Source: Actinobacteria bacterium OK074 | GTDB lineage: Bacteria; Actinomycetota; Actinomycetes; Streptomycetales; Streptomycetaceae | Assembly: GCA_001298575.1 (NCBI GenBank) | Contig: LJCV01000271.1 | Coordinates: forward strand, 1-50,839 | Length of the DNA stretch: 50,839 nucleotides | Direction: 5' to 3' | In this document: one piece after another, positions 1-8,938 of the stretch | How positions within the stretch are numbered: position 1 is the stretch's first letter | Layout: each line of letters opens with the position of its first letter | The notes under the pieces: model-generated | Database searches by the model: none | Told to the model about the DNA's origin: nothing | The model's input: the letters and a program-made list of their open reading frames with translations, nothing else | Program-made: the position numbers and the translations under genes

Positions 1-79
1 CCCCACCCACCCCCCCCCCCCTTCCCGCAGGCAGAGCCACTACGCTCACCCCATACCCACCACGAACCGGAGGGCCACG

Positions 80-3000
80 ATGGGCGTGCCGAGCCGCAGA
101 AGCACAACCTTCACGCGCCTCCTCCGCCACGGCTTCACCGCCCCCTCCGCCGCGGAGCGCCTCCTCGACGCCCCCGAACTCACCCCGGTCCGCAACGACC
201 CCGTCCTCCTCGACGCCCTCGGCGCCACCGCCGACCCGGACCTCGCCCTCCTCGGCCTCGTCCGCCTCCTGGAGGCCCAGCCGGACCACACGGCCCGCCA
301 CGAACTCCTCGACACGCTGATAGCGGCCAAGCCGCTGCGCGACCGCCTCCTCGGCGTCCTCGGTTCCTCCGCCGCCCTCGCCGACCACCTCGCCCGCCAC
401 GCCGCCGACTGGCAGGCCCTGGCCATGTACGAGCCGGAGGACCTCCACCCGGGCGTCGCCGAGTTCGAACGCGGCCTCGCCGACGCCACCGACCCCGTCG
501 CGCTCCGCGTCGCCTACCGCCGCTGCCTGCTCTCCATCGCCGCCCGCGACGTCTGCGGCACGACCGACCTCGCCCAGACCGCCGCCGAACTCGCCGACCT
601 CGCCACCGCGACCCTGCGCGCGGCCCTCGGCATCGCGCAGGCCGCCGCCCCGGGCGACGCCGCGGCCTGCCGCCTGGCCGTCATCGCGATGGGCAAGTGC
701 GGCGGCCACGAGCTGAACTACGTCTCCGACGTCGACGTCATCTTCGTCGGCGAGGCGGCACCCGGCACCGACGAGGGCAAGGCGGTCAAGGCCGCCACCC
801 GGCTCGCCGCCCACATGATGCGGATCTGCTCCGAGACCACCGTCGAGGGCTCGATCTGGCCCGTCGACGCCAACCTGCGCCCCGAAGGCCGCAACGGCCC
901 CCTCGTCCGCACCCTCAGCAGCCACCTCGCCTACTACCAACGCTGGGCGAAAACCTGGGAGTTCCAGGCCCTGCTCAAGGCCCGCCCGGTCGCCGGTGAC
1001 CTCGAACTCGGCGCCGCGTACGTCGACACGCTCGCCCCCCTCGTCTGGCAGGCCGCCGAGCGCGAGAACTTCGTCACCGACGTGCAGAAGATGCGCCGCC
1101 GGGTCATCGACAACATCCCCGTCGCCGAGATCGAACGCGAACTGAAACTCGGCCCCGGCGGCCTGCGCGACGTCGAATTCGCCGTGCAGCTCCTCCAGTT
1201 GGTGCACGGCCGCACCGACCCGACCCTGCACAGCGGCTCCACCCTGGACGCCCTCGAAGCGCTCGCCGCGGGCGGCTACGTGGGCCGCGCGGACGTCGGA
1301 CAGCTCCACGACGCCTACTGCTTCCTGCGGTTGATGGAACACCGCATCCAGCTCTACCGGTTGCGCCGCACCCACCTGGTCCCCGAGGACGAGGCCGACC
1401 TGCGCCGCCTCGGCCGTTCGCTGGGCCTGCGCGCCGAACCGGTCACCGAACTGCACCGCGAATGGAAACGGCACGCCGCCGTCGTACGCCGGCTGCACGA
1501 GAAGCTCTTCTACCGGCCGCTGCTCGACGCCGTCGCCCAACTCGCGCCCGGCGAAGCCCGGTTGAGCACCGGCGCGGCCCGCGAACGCCTCGAAGCCCTC
1601 GGCTACACCGACCCGGCCGCCGCCCTGCGCCACCTGGAGGCGCTGGCCTCCGGCGTCACCCGCAAGGCCGCCATCCAGCGAACTCTCCTGCCCGTACTGC
1701 TGGGCTGGTTCGCCGACTCCGCCGACCCGGACGCCGGACTCCTCAACTTCCGCAAGGTCTCGGACGCGTTGGGCAAGACCCCTTGGTACCTACGGCTGTT
1801 GCGCGACGAGGGCGCCGCCGCCGAGAACCTCGCCCGCGTCCTGTCCGCCGGACGCCTCGCCCCCGACCTGCTGCTGCGCGCCCCCGAGGCGGTCGCCCTG
1901 CTCGGCGACGGCGACGGCGGTGGGGGCGGCGTGGGCGGCGGCGGCCTCGAACTGCGCGAACGCCCGCAGCTGGAACAGGAGATCCTCGCCGCCGTCGGCC
2001 GCGCCGACAACGCCCAGCAGGCGGCCGGCTTCGCCCGCGCGGTCCGCCGCCGCGAACTGTTCCGCACGGCCGCCGCCGACATCGTCGCCTCCTACGGCAC
2101 GGAGAGCCTCTACGGCGGCGACCACGGCGGCACCCACGGCAAGGCTACCGGCGACCCCGGCGCCCTGGTCGACCTCGTCGGCGGCGCCGTCGCCGACCTG
2201 ACCGCGGCCACCCTCGCCGGCACCCTGCGCGCCGTCGTCCGCGAGCGCTGGGGCGACACCCTGCCCACCCGGTTCGCCGTCATCGGCATGGGCCGCTTCG
2301 GCGGCCACGAACTCGGCTACGGCTCCGACGCCGACGTCCTGTTCGTGCACGAGCCGCGCGACGGCGTCGACGAACAGGAAGCCTCGAAGGCCGCCGCCCA
2401 CGTCGTCGAGGAGATGCGCCGCCTCCTCCAACTCCCCAGCGCCGACCCGCCGTTGCTCATCGACGCGGACCTGCGCCCGGAGGGCCGCTCGGGCCCCCTG
2501 GTGCGCACCCTGACGTCGTACGAGGCGTACTACCGCCGCTGGTCCCTGGTCTGGGAGGCCCAGGCCCTCCTCCGCGCCGAACCGGTGGCGGGCGACGCCG
2601 ACCTGGGCCGCCGCTTCGTCGACCTGATCGCCCCGCTGCGTTACCCGGCGGAGGGCCTCGGCGACGACGCCGTACGCGAGATCCGCCGCCTCAAGGCCCG
2701 CATGGAAACGGAACGCCTCCCGCGAGGCGCCGACAGCACCCTCCACACCAAACTGGGCCGAGGCGGCCTCTCGGACGTCGAATGGACGGTCCAACTCCTC
2801 CAACTCCGCCACGGCTGGACCGAACCGGGCCTGCGCACCACCCGCACCCGCCAGGCCCTGGCAGCGGCCTGCGCGGCGAACCTCATCACCGCCGAGGACG
2901 CGACAACCCTGGACGAGGCATGGGTCCTGGCCACACGCGTCCGCAACGCGGTCATGCTGGTCCGCGGCCGAGCGGGCGACACCTTCCCCTCGGAAACAAG

Positions 3001-3127
3001 GGAGTTGGCAGCGGTGGGCCGCTACCTGGGCTACGGCCCCGGCCAGAGCGGCACCATGCTGGACGACTACCGGCGGACGACGAGACGGGCGAGGTCGGTG
3101 GTGGAGCGGCTCTTCTACGAGGGCTGA
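80..3127 (+). CDS. glnE: Bifunctional glutamine synthetase adenylyltransferase/deadenylylase GlnE
   Basis: GlnE adenylylates and deadenylylates the conserved tyrosine of type I glutamine synthetase in response to nitrogen status. The 1015-residue protein has the family's duplicated architecture. A first nucleotidyltransferase core begins near residue 204 (GKCGGHELNY followed by SDVDV) and a second near residue 737 (GRFGGHELGY then SDADV). Each is followed by an LRPEGR motif and an RDVEF/SDVEW-type motif. Length is normal for the actinobacterial family. The ATG at 80 follows a GGAGGG ribosome site. A glycine-rich stretch around residues 612-625 separates the two halves and looks like a linker. 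Its target, GlnA, is encoded at 31038-32447. The gene is convergent with the PAP2 gene, and a dispersed hairpin element lies just past its stop. Confidence 0.97.
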   Translation: MGVPSRRSTTFTRLLRHGFTAPSAAERLLDAPELTPVRNDPVLLDALGATADPDLALLGLVRLLEAQPDHTARHELLDTLIAAKPLRDRLLGVLGSSAALADHLARHAADWQALAMYEPEDLHPGVAEFERGLADATDPVALRVAYRRCLLSIAARDVCGTTDLAQTAAELADLATATLRAALGIAQAAAPGDAAACRLAVIAMGKCGGHELNYVSDVDVIFVGEAAPGTDEGKAVKAATRLAAHMMRICSETTVEGSIWPVDANLRPEGRNGPLVRTLSSHLAYYQRWAKTWEFQALLKARPVAGDLELGAAYVDTLAPLVWQAAERENFVTDVQKMRRRVIDNIPVAEIERELKLGPGGLRDVEFAVQLLQLVHGRTDPTLHSGSTLDALEALAAGGYVGRADVGQLHDAYCFLRLMEHRIQLYRLRRTHLVPEDEADLRRLGRSLGLRAEPVTELHREWKRHAAVVRRLHEKLFYRPLLDAVAQLAPGEARLSTGAARERLEALGYTDPAAALRHLEALASGVTRKAAIQRTLLPVLLGWFADSADPDAGLLNFRKVSDALGKTPWYLRLLRDEGAAAENLARVLSAGRLAPDLLLRAPEAVALLGDGDGGGGGVGGGGLELRERPQLEQEILAAVGRADNAQQAAGFARAVRRRELFRTAAADIVASYGTESLYGGDHGGTHGKATGDPGALVDLVGGAVADLTAATLAGTLRAVVRERWGDTLPTRFAVIGMGRFGGHELGYGSDADVLFVHEPRDGVDEQEASKAAAHVVEEMRRLLQLPSADPPLLIDADLRPEGRSGPLVRTLTSYEAYYRRWSLVWEAQALLRAEPVAGDADLGRRFVDLIAPLRYPAEGLGDDAVREIRRLKARMETERLPRGADSTLHTKLGRGGLSDVEWTVQLLQLRHGWTEPGLRTTRTRQALAAACAANLITAEDATTLDEAWVLATRVRNAVMLVRGRAGDTFPSETRELAAVGRYLGYGPGQSGTMLDDYRRTTRRARSVVERLFYEG

Positions 3128-3165
3128 GGATTGTCGGGCTTCTAACGGTGGCTGAGGTCAACCGC

Positions 3166-3245
3166 GCCCGATAGGGGCGCGGGGCTGTGCCTGATGTGCG
3201 GCTACCGCCGCGTGGGCGCGAGCAACCACAACGCACCCGCACCCG
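3166..3245 (-). repeat. Dispersed 3'-end hairpin element, copy 1 (long type)
   Basis: Reverse-orientation copy of an intergenic element seen eight times in the window. Its GC hairpin (CGCGCCC, short loop, GGGGCGCG) lies about 40 bases after the glnE stop. It is followed by the inner GCGGC/GCCGC hairpin and the GGGCGCGAGCAACC tail. It sits between convergent glnE and the PAP2 gene and probably acts as a terminator. Confidence 0.75.
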
Positions 3246-3270
3246 TCAACGCACCATCGCTAAGCACCCC

Positions 3271-4167
3271 TCACGTTTTCACCGGCACAAACGGCGGAGC
3301 CACAACCCACCGAGGCAACGCATAAGGCAACGCCCCATACCAAACCCGGCTGACCCCGAACCCGAACGCCAGGCACAGCACACCCCCCACGGCATCCAGC
3401 CAGAAGTGATTGGCCGTGGACACAATCACCAGCAACGTAACCGCCGGGTACATCAACCCCAGCACCCGCACCCACGGCACCCGCGCCAGCGCGAAGATCG
3501 TCAACCCGCACCACAGCGACCAGCCGATGTGCATGGACGGCATCGCGGCGTACTGGTTCGACACGTTCTTCATGTCCCCCGACGCCATCGACCCCCACGT
3601 GTCGTGCACGACCACCGTGTCGATGAACCCCCCGCCGGTCATCAGCCGGGGCGGCGCGAGCGGGAAGAAGTAGTACCCGACCAGGGCGACGGCCGTCGTG
3701 GCGAACAGGGTCAGCCGCGTTGCCGCGTACCGTCCCGGATGGCTGCGGTAGAGCCACACGAGCACGCTCAGCGTGATGATGAAGTGCAGTGTGGCGTAGT
3801 AGTAGTTCATGCCGACGATCAGCCAGGTCACCTTGTTGATCGTGTGGTTGACCGACTCCTCGACGGCGATCCCGAGGTCGTGTTCGAGCCGCCACAGCCA
3901 GTCCGCGTTGCTCAGCGCGGCCTTCTTCTGCTCGGGGACCGCGTTCCGGATGAGGGAGTACGTCCAGTAGCTGACCCCGATGAGCAGGATCTCGAACCAG
4001 AGACGAGGGCGTCGCGGAGTCCGCAGCCGGCGCAGGAACCCTTGTTCCGCGCGGCTGTCCGGCTTTTCGGTGACGGCTCGTACGGGGGCTTCGTCCCGGT
4101 CCGCCGCGACAGATTCCGCGGTGGACCGGTCCTGGCCTTCCGCCGGCGTCGCGGTCGTCTCGCTCAT
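3271..4167 (-). CDS. PAP2-superfamily (inositol phosphorylceramide synthase-like) membrane protein
   Basis: A 298-residue polytopic membrane protein of the PAP2_3/AUR1-like group, which transfers or hydrolyses lipid-linked phosphate groups at the membrane. Visible motifs are PSMHIGW, corresponding to the central PSxH motif, and a later NHFWLD that matches the catalytic H-x3-D motif. About six hydrophobic segments surround them. The N-terminal 45 residues are polar and charged. The start at 4167 opens directly into this polar leader. The gene is convergent with glnE and reads away from malR. The substrate cannot be read from the sequence; sphingolipid-like chemistry is only a family name. Confidence 0.85.
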   Translation of the reverse strand: MSETTATPAEGQDRSTAESVAADRDEAPVRAVTEKPDSRAEQGFLRRLRTPRRPRLWFEILLIGVSYWTYSLIRNAVPEQKKAALSNADWLWRLEHDLGIAVEESVNHTINKVTWLIVGMNYYYATLHFIITLSVLVWLYRSHPGRYAATRLTLFATTAVALVGYYFFPLAPPRLMTGGGFIDTVVVHDTWGSMASGDMKNVSNQYAAMPSMHIGWSLWCGLTIFALARVPWVRVLGLMYPAVTLLVIVSTANHFWLDAVGGVLCLAFGFGVSRVWYGALPYALPRWVVAPPFVPVKT

Positions 4168-4324
4168 GGGTCGAAGTCTGCCAGAAATGCCTTCCTTGCC
4201 CGATCATCCCCTGGTCGGGTCCTGCCCGCACGTTCTACGACAAATGGACCCCCCTCGTACGCCGGTTCTCCTACCTGCGGACGAGCGGTCCCGTACGGGA
4301 AAACGACGTTCCCGCATCGGTGTT

Positions 4325-5452
4325 CTACGACCGCTGCCGGCCCCCGGGCACCGAAGCCGTGGAGCCCCGCACCACCAGCTCCGGCATGAACACGAACTCG
4401 CTGTGCGGCGCGGGCGTCCCGCCGATCTCCTCCAGCAGGGTGCGGACGGCGGCCTGCCCCATCGCGGGGACCGGCTTGCGGATCGTGGTCAGCGGCGGGT
4501 CGGTGAAGGCGATGAGGACGGAGTCGTCGAAGCCGACGACGGACACGTCCCTGGGCACGTCGAGACCCCGTTGCCGGGCCGCGCGGATCGCGCCGAGCGC
4601 CATCATGTCGCTGGCGCACACCACGGCCGTGCAGCCGCGTTCGATGAGGGCCGAGGCCGCCGCCTGGCCGCCCTCCAGGGTGTACAACGAGTGCTGGATC
4701 AGGCGCTGTTCGATGTCGTCGTGGGCCAGGCCCAGCAGGTCCTGCATCGCGAGCGTGAAACCCTCGATCTTGCGCTGCACCGGCACGAACCGCTTCGGGC
4801 CGAGCGCGAGCCCGATCCGGGTGTGGCCGAGCGAGACGAGGTGCGTGACCGCGAGGGTCATCGCGGCCCGGTCGTCGGGCGAGATGAACGGCGCCTGCAC
4901 CTTCGGCGAGAACCCGTCCACCAGCACGAACGGCACGTCCTGGGCGCGCAGCCGGTCGTAGCGCTGCATGTCGGCGGTGGTGTCGGCGTGCAGCCCGGAG
5001 ACGTAGATGATGCCGGAGACGCCGCGGTCGACGAGCATCTCGGTCAGCTCGTCCTCGGTGGATCCGCCGGGGGTCTGGGTGGCGAGCACCGGGGTGTAGC
5101 CCTGCCGGGTCAGCGCCTGGCCGATGACCTGGGCGAGCGCCGGGAATATCGGGTTCTCCAGCTCCGGGGTGATCAGGCCCACCAGGCCCTCGCTGCGCTG
5201 CCGCAGCCGTACCGGGCGCTCGTAGCCGAGGACGTCGAGGGCGGCGAGGACGGACTGGCGGGTGGTGGCGGCGACGCCCGGCTTCCCGTTCAGGACCCGG
5301 CTGACGGTCGCCTCGCTCACCCCTGCCTGTGCCGCGATGTCGGCGAGCCGTGTGGTCACGTGGGGGGACGATACCGGCGGTCGGCCGCCCTGCCCACCGG
5401 ACCTGCGGCGGGCCCGGTCGGCCGGGCGGCCCGCGGCGGAGTGTTGCGTCAT
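4325..5452 (-). CDS. malR: LacI-family repressor, probable MalR
   Basis: A 375-residue LacI/GalR repressor. After a 35-residue basic, proline-rich leader comes a classic helix-turn-helix (RLADIAAQAGVSEATVSRVL) and the hinge. A periplasmic-binding-protein-like effector domain follows. It is divergent from malE across about 270 bases, the normal place for the maltose repressor. CTTGCA-type repeats lie in that gap. The ATG at 5452 gives the longer form; a downstream in-frame GTG just before the helix-turn-helix is an alternative. Assignment as MalR rests on position and family rather than on effector residues. Confidence 0.9.
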   Translation of the reverse strand: MTQHSAAGRPADRARRRSGGQGGRPPVSSPHVTTRLADIAAQAGVSEATVSRVLNGKPGVAATTRQSVLAALDVLGYERPVRLRQRSEGLVGLITPELENPIFPALAQVIGQALTRQGYTPVLATQTPGGSTEDELTEMLVDRGVSGIIYVSGLHADTTADMQRYDRLRAQDVPFVLVDGFSPKVQAPFISPDDRAAMTLAVTHLVSLGHTRIGLALGPKRFVPVQRKIEGFTLAMQDLLGLAHDDIEQRLIQHSLYTLEGGQAAASALIERGCTAVVCASDMMALGAIRAARQRGLDVPRDVSVVGFDDSVLIAFTDPPLTTIRKPVPAMGQAAVRTLLEEIGGTPAPHSEFVFMPELVVRGSTASVPGGRQRS

Positions 5453-5476
5453 CGAGTCCCCTGATGCTCTGGTGGT

Positions 5477-5544
5477 GGTCCGGTCGGGTGCCTCCGGCAA
5501 GGACTTGCGAAGTCTTGCATACGGGTTCGATTCCCGCTGGACCC
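5477..5544 (+). other. tRNA-like remnant (T-arm plus acceptor) upstream of malE
   Basis: A T-arm-like hairpin (CGGG, loop TTCGATT, CCCG at 5522-5536) is followed by CTGGACC. This is complementary, with one G-U pair, to GGTCCGG at 5477-5483. Between them AGGAC-TTGCGAA-GTCTT (5500-5516) has anticodon-arm geometry. The D-arm is too short and lacks the conserved GG, and the T-stem has only 4 bp, so this is not a functional tRNA. The anticodon-arm segment also overlaps the MalR-type repeats. Confidence 0.35.
5504..5519 (+). promoter_or_regulatory. Candidate MalR operator: CTTGCG and CTTGCA direct repeats 10 bp apart
   Basis: CTTGCG (5504-5509) and CTTGCA (5514-5519) form a direct repeat with one helical turn of spacing in the malR-malE gap. 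CTTGCA-type repeats are the known recognition pattern of Streptomyces MalR/Reg1. Confidence 0.6.
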
Positions 5545-5605
5545 AGGTGAACGCTGCCCCCTCGGCCGCCGTACAGCAGGTGTGCGACCACAACTCCGGG
5601 TACCG

Positions 5606-5646
5606 CTTGCAGTTTTTTGCAGCAAGACCTTCCGTGATTCTTGCAT
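5606..5646 (+). promoter_or_regulatory. Candidate MalR operator cluster in front of malE
   Basis: CTTGCAG at 5606-5612, TTGCAGCAAG at 5617-5626 and CTTGCAT at 5640-5646 lie 80-120 bases before malE. The first two half sites are 10 bp apart. The TTGCAGCAAG decamer recurs exactly in the amylase promoter. Confidence 0.7.
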
Positions 5647-5726
5647 CACTGTTACGTTCACGTCGCCCCGGACGACACGGGCTTTCACCCTCGGCCTCAC
5701 GGGCTTTCATCCCCGAAGGAGTACTC

Positions 5727-6998
5727 ATGCGGCGTGGCACAGTGGCCACCGCGCTGATAGCGACCCTCGCCCTCGCGGCGACGGCGTGCGGCGGGAGCGA
5801 CGGCGGCGACAGCTCGGACGGTCCGGTCACCATCACCTGGTGGGACACCTCCAACGCCACCAACGAGGCGCCGACCTACCAGGCCCTGGTCAAGTCCTTC
5901 GAGAAGGCCAACCCGAAGATCAAGGTCAGTTACGTCAACGTCCCCTTCGACCAGGCGCAGAACAAGTTCGACACCGCCGCCGGTGCCTCCGGCGCCCCCG
6001 ACGTGCTGCGCTCCGAGGTCGGCTGGACGCCCGCGTTCGCCAAGAAGGGCTACTTCCTGCCCCTGGACGGCACCGAAGCCCTCGCGGACCAGAGCAAGTT
6101 CGAGCCCAACCTCATCAAGCAGGCCCAGTACGACGGCAAGACCTACGGCGTCCCGCTGGTCACCGACACGCTCGCGCTGGTCTACAACAAGGCGATCCTG
6201 AAGAAGGCCGGGATAACCCAACCCCCCACCACCTGGGACGAGTTGAAGGCCGACTCCTTCGACATCGACGCCAAGGAGCACGTCTACGGCTACTGGGGCT
6301 CCGAGGCCGCCTACTACACCGAGCCGTTCTTGTACGGCGAGGGCACCGACATGGTCGACACCACCGCGAAGAAGATCACCGTCAACTCGGCCGCGGCGAA
6401 GAAGGGTTACCGGACCTGGCTGTCCCTCTTCGACGGGCAGGGCCTGCACCGGGCCGACACCACCGCCGACTCCTACGCGCACCGCCAGGACGCCTTCGTG
6501 AGCGGCCAGGTCGCGATGATGCTCGAAGGTCCGTGGGAGATCACCAACTTCTACAAGGGCTCCGCGTTCAAGGACAAGTCCAACCTCGGCATCGCCACCG
6601 TCCCGGCCGGCTCCACCGGCAAGGCGGGCGCCCCCACCGGCGGCCACAACCTCTCCGTCTACGCCGGTTCGGACTCCGCCCACCAGCAAGCCGCCCTGAA
6701 ATTCGTCAAGTTCATGACCTCGGCCGCCTCCCAGTCGACCATCGCCCTCAAGAACTCGACCCTGCCGACCCGTTCGGACGCCTACACCGCCGCGGTCAAG
6801 GCCGACCCGGGCATCGCGGGCTTCCAGTCGGTCCTCCCGGCCGCCCAGCCGCGCCCCGCGCTCCCCGAGTACTCCTCGCTGTGGAACCCGCTCGACACGG
6901 AGCTGCTCAAGGTCGCCGGCGGCAAGGAGTCCCTCGACAAGGGCCTGGGCAACGCCGAGTTGGCGATGGCCAAGCTCGTGCCGGACTTCGGCAAGTGA
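5727..6998 (+). CDS. malE: Maltose/maltodextrin ABC transporter substrate-binding lipoprotein MalE
   Basis: A 423-residue family 1 solute-binding protein. It begins with a short lipoprotein signal whose lipobox LAATAC puts the lipidated cysteine at residue 21. A glycine/serine/aspartate spacer follows, then an SBP fold opening with VTITWWDTS. It captures maltodextrins outside the membrane for MalFG. The ATG at 5727 follows AAGGAGT at a good distance, so the long upstream open frame is not translated. It is the first gene of malE-malF-malG-aglA, and its stop overlaps the malF start. No ATPase is encoded here; Streptomyces sugar transporters commonly use the remote MsiK. Control is probably by MalR through the upstream CTTGCAG repeats. 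Confidence 0.95.
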   Translation: MRRGTVATALIATLALAATACGGSDGGDSSDGPVTITWWDTSNATNEAPTYQALVKSFEKANPKIKVSYVNVPFDQAQNKFDTAAGASGAPDVLRSEVGWTPAFAKKGYFLPLDGTEALADQSKFEPNLIKQAQYDGKTYGVPLVTDTLALVYNKAILKKAGITQPPTTWDELKADSFDIDAKEHVYGYWGSEAAYYTEPFLYGEGTDMVDTTAKKITVNSAAAKKGYRTWLSLFDGQGLHRADTTADSYAHRQDAFVSGQVAMMLEGPWEITNFYKGSAFKDKSNLGIATVPAGSTGKAGAPTGGHNLSVYAGSDSAHQQAALKFVKFMTSAASQSTIALKNSTLPTRSDAYTAAVKADPGIAGFQSVLPAAQPRPALPEYSSLWNPLDTELLKVAGGKESLDKGLGNAELAMAKLVPDFGK

Positions 6999-8005
6999 GC
7001 GGGGCGGCCACCATCGACCGCGCGACCGGCGAGCGGCGCGGCGGTCCGGGCCCGCGCCGCTCACCGTTCGCGCGGCTCAGGCGCGGGTACGACACGTACT
7101 GGTACGCGTACGCGATGATCGCCCCGGTGGTCGTCGTGCTCGGCGTCCTCGTGCTGTACCCACTGGCCAAGGGCTTCTACCTGACCTTCACCGACGCCGA
7201 CAGCCTCAACTCGGCCCGCACGATCGGCGTCAACCACATCGACGCCACCTACAAGTTCGTCGGCCTCGACAACTACAAGGACATCCTGTGGGGCCCCACG
7301 GCCTACGACCGCTTCTGGTCGCACTTCGTGTGGACCATCGTGTGGACGGTCGCCTGCGTCACCCTGCACTACACCATCGGCCTCGGCCTCGCGCTGCTGC
7401 TGAACCGGAAGACGCGCGGCCGTACCTTCTACCGGCTGCTGCTGGTGCTGCCGTGGGCGGTGCCGACCTTCGTCACCGTCTTCGGCTGGCGGTTCATGCT
7501 CGCCGACGGCGGCATCATCAACTCCGCCCTGGAAGCAGTGCACTTGCCACAGCCACTGTGGCTGGAGGACACCTTCTGGCAGCGGTTCGCCGCCATCATG
7601 GTCAACACCTGGTGCGGGGTGCCGTTCATGATGCTCTCCCTGCTCGGCGGCCTCCAGTCCATCGACACCAGCCTGTACGAGGCCGCCGACATGGACGGCG
7701 CCACGGCCCGGCAGCGGTTCTGGTACGTGACGCTGCCGGGGCTCAGGCCGGTCAGCTCCACCGTCGTACTCCTCGGTGTCATCTGGACGTTCAACCAGTT
7801 CGCGGTCATCTTCCTGCTGTTCGGCAACACCGCGCCCGACGCGCAGATCCTCGTGACCTGGGCGTACTACCTCGGGTTCGGCCAACAACCGCGCGACTAC
7901 GCCCAGTCGGCGGCGTACGGCATCCTGCTGCTCTCCGTGCTGGTCGTCTTCACCTCCCTGTACCGCCGCTGGCTGAACCGCGACGACCAGCGACTCGCGA
8001 TCTGA
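6995..8005 (+). CDS. malF: Maltodextrin ABC transporter permease MalF
   Basis: A 336-residue inner-membrane permease (BPD_transp_1 fold). It has a basic cytoplasmic leader, six hydrophobic segments and the ATPase-contact EAA loop beginning YEAADMDGA. The likely start is the GTG at 6995, which shares bases with the malE TGA (GTGA overlap) and implies translational coupling. It pairs with MalG to form the translocation channel for maltodextrins delivered by MalE. The length is short compared with enteric MalF (over 500 residues) but normal for Gram-positive and actinobacterial versions. Confidence 0.93.
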   Translation: MSGAATIDRATGERRGGPGPRRSPFARLRRGYDTYWYAYAMIAPVVVVLGVLVLYPLAKGFYLTFTDADSLNSARTIGVNHIDATYKFVGLDNYKDILWGPTAYDRFWSHFVWTIVWTVACVTLHYTIGLGLALLLNRKTRGRTFYRLLLVLPWAVPTFVTVFGWRFMLADGGIINSALEAVHLPQPLWLEDTFWQRFAAIMVNTWCGVPFMMLSLLGGLQSIDTSLYEAADMDGATARQRFWYVTLPGLRPVSSTVVLLGVIWTFNQFAVIFLLFGNTAPDAQILVTWAYYLGFGQQPRDYAQSAAYGILLLSVLVVFTSLYRRWLNRDDQRLAI

Positions 8006-8024
8006 GGCAGGAGCACCCGTACCC

Positions 8025-8882
8025 ATGAGCACCACGACCGTCCGGACCCCGGCCGCGCGCCGCCGCCGTACCGTTTCTCTCGGCGCGCACGCCCTGCTCA
8101 CCGGCGCCAGTCTCGTCGCCGTATTCCCCGTAGCCTGGCTGGTGTTCCTGTCCCTCGGCCCGGACAAGGACGACTACCTGCACCCCGGGCGCATCTGGTC
8201 CAAGATGACGCTCGACAACTACACGTTCGTGCTCCAGCACACCAACTTCCTCTACTGGCTCAAGAGTTCGCTGGTCGTCTCGCTCGGCACCACGGCCATC
8301 GGCGTGCTGGTCGCCGCCAGCACCGGGTACGCGGTCTCCCGGATGCGCTTCCCGGGCTACCGCAAGTTCATGTGGGTGCTGCTGGTCACCCAGATGTTCC
8401 CGGTGGCCGTCCTGATGGTGCCGATGTACCAGATCCTCTCCGACCTGCGGCTCATCGACAGCTACCTCGGCCTGATCCTCGTCTACTGCTCAACTGCCGT
8501 GCCCTACAGCGCATGGCTGCTCAAGGGATACTTCGACACGATCCCCTTCGAGATCGACGAGGCCGGACGCGTCGACGGGCTGACCCCCTTCGGCACGTTC
8601 GTGCGGCTGATCCTGCCGCTCGCCCGGCCGGGCCTGGCGGTCGCCGCCTTCTACAACTTCATCACCGCGTTCGGCGAGGTCGCCTTCGCCTCGACGTTCC
8701 TGCTCGACGACAAGAAGTACACCTTCGCTGTCGGCCTGCAGAGCTTCATCAGCGAACACGACGCCCAGCGCAACCTGATGGCCGCCACCGCGGTCCTGGT
8801 CGCCCTGCCGGTGTCCGCTTTCTTCTACCTTGTACAGAAGAACCTGGTGACCGGACTGACCGCGGGCGGCACAAAGGGCTGA
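8025..8882 (+). CDS. malG: Maltodextrin ABC transporter permease MalG
   Basis: A 285-residue second permease of the maltodextrin importer. A basic N-terminus leads into six membrane segments, with an EAA loop (IDEAGRVDGL) in the usual place for docking the ATPase. The ATG at 8025 lies 19 bases after the malF stop with an AGGAG site. It is followed 56 bases later by the alpha-glucosidase gene, so transport and hydrolysis are cotranscribed. Nothing about length or motifs is unusual. Confidence 0.94.
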   Translation: MSTTTVRTPAARRRRTVSLGAHALLTGASLVAVFPVAWLVFLSLGPDKDDYLHPGRIWSKMTLDNYTFVLQHTNFLYWLKSSLVVSLGTTAIGVLVAASTGYAVSRMRFPGYRKFMWVLLVTQMFPVAVLMVPMYQILSDLRLIDSYLGLILVYCSTAVPYSAWLLKGYFDTIPFEIDEAGRVDGLTPFGTFVRLILPLARPGLAVAAFYNFITAFGEVAFASTFLLDDKKYTFAVGLQSFISEHDAQRNLMAATAVLVALPVSAFFYLVQKNLVTGLTAGGTKG

Positions 8883-8938
8883 CCCCGCCCGGTCCTTCAC
8901 CAGCCGTGACCCGAACTCCCCGACGCACCAAGGACGTT

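Noticed and set aside
5477..5544. A functional tRNA-Arg (anticodon GCG)
   Set aside because: The D-arm is absent and the T-stem short; the anticodon-like loop is better explained by the CTTGCA repeats, so only a remnant is suggested.
5262..5726. N-terminal extension of malE
   Set aside because: The lipoprotein signal and AAGGAGT site fix the start at 5727; the upstream part crosses the malR gene and operator region.
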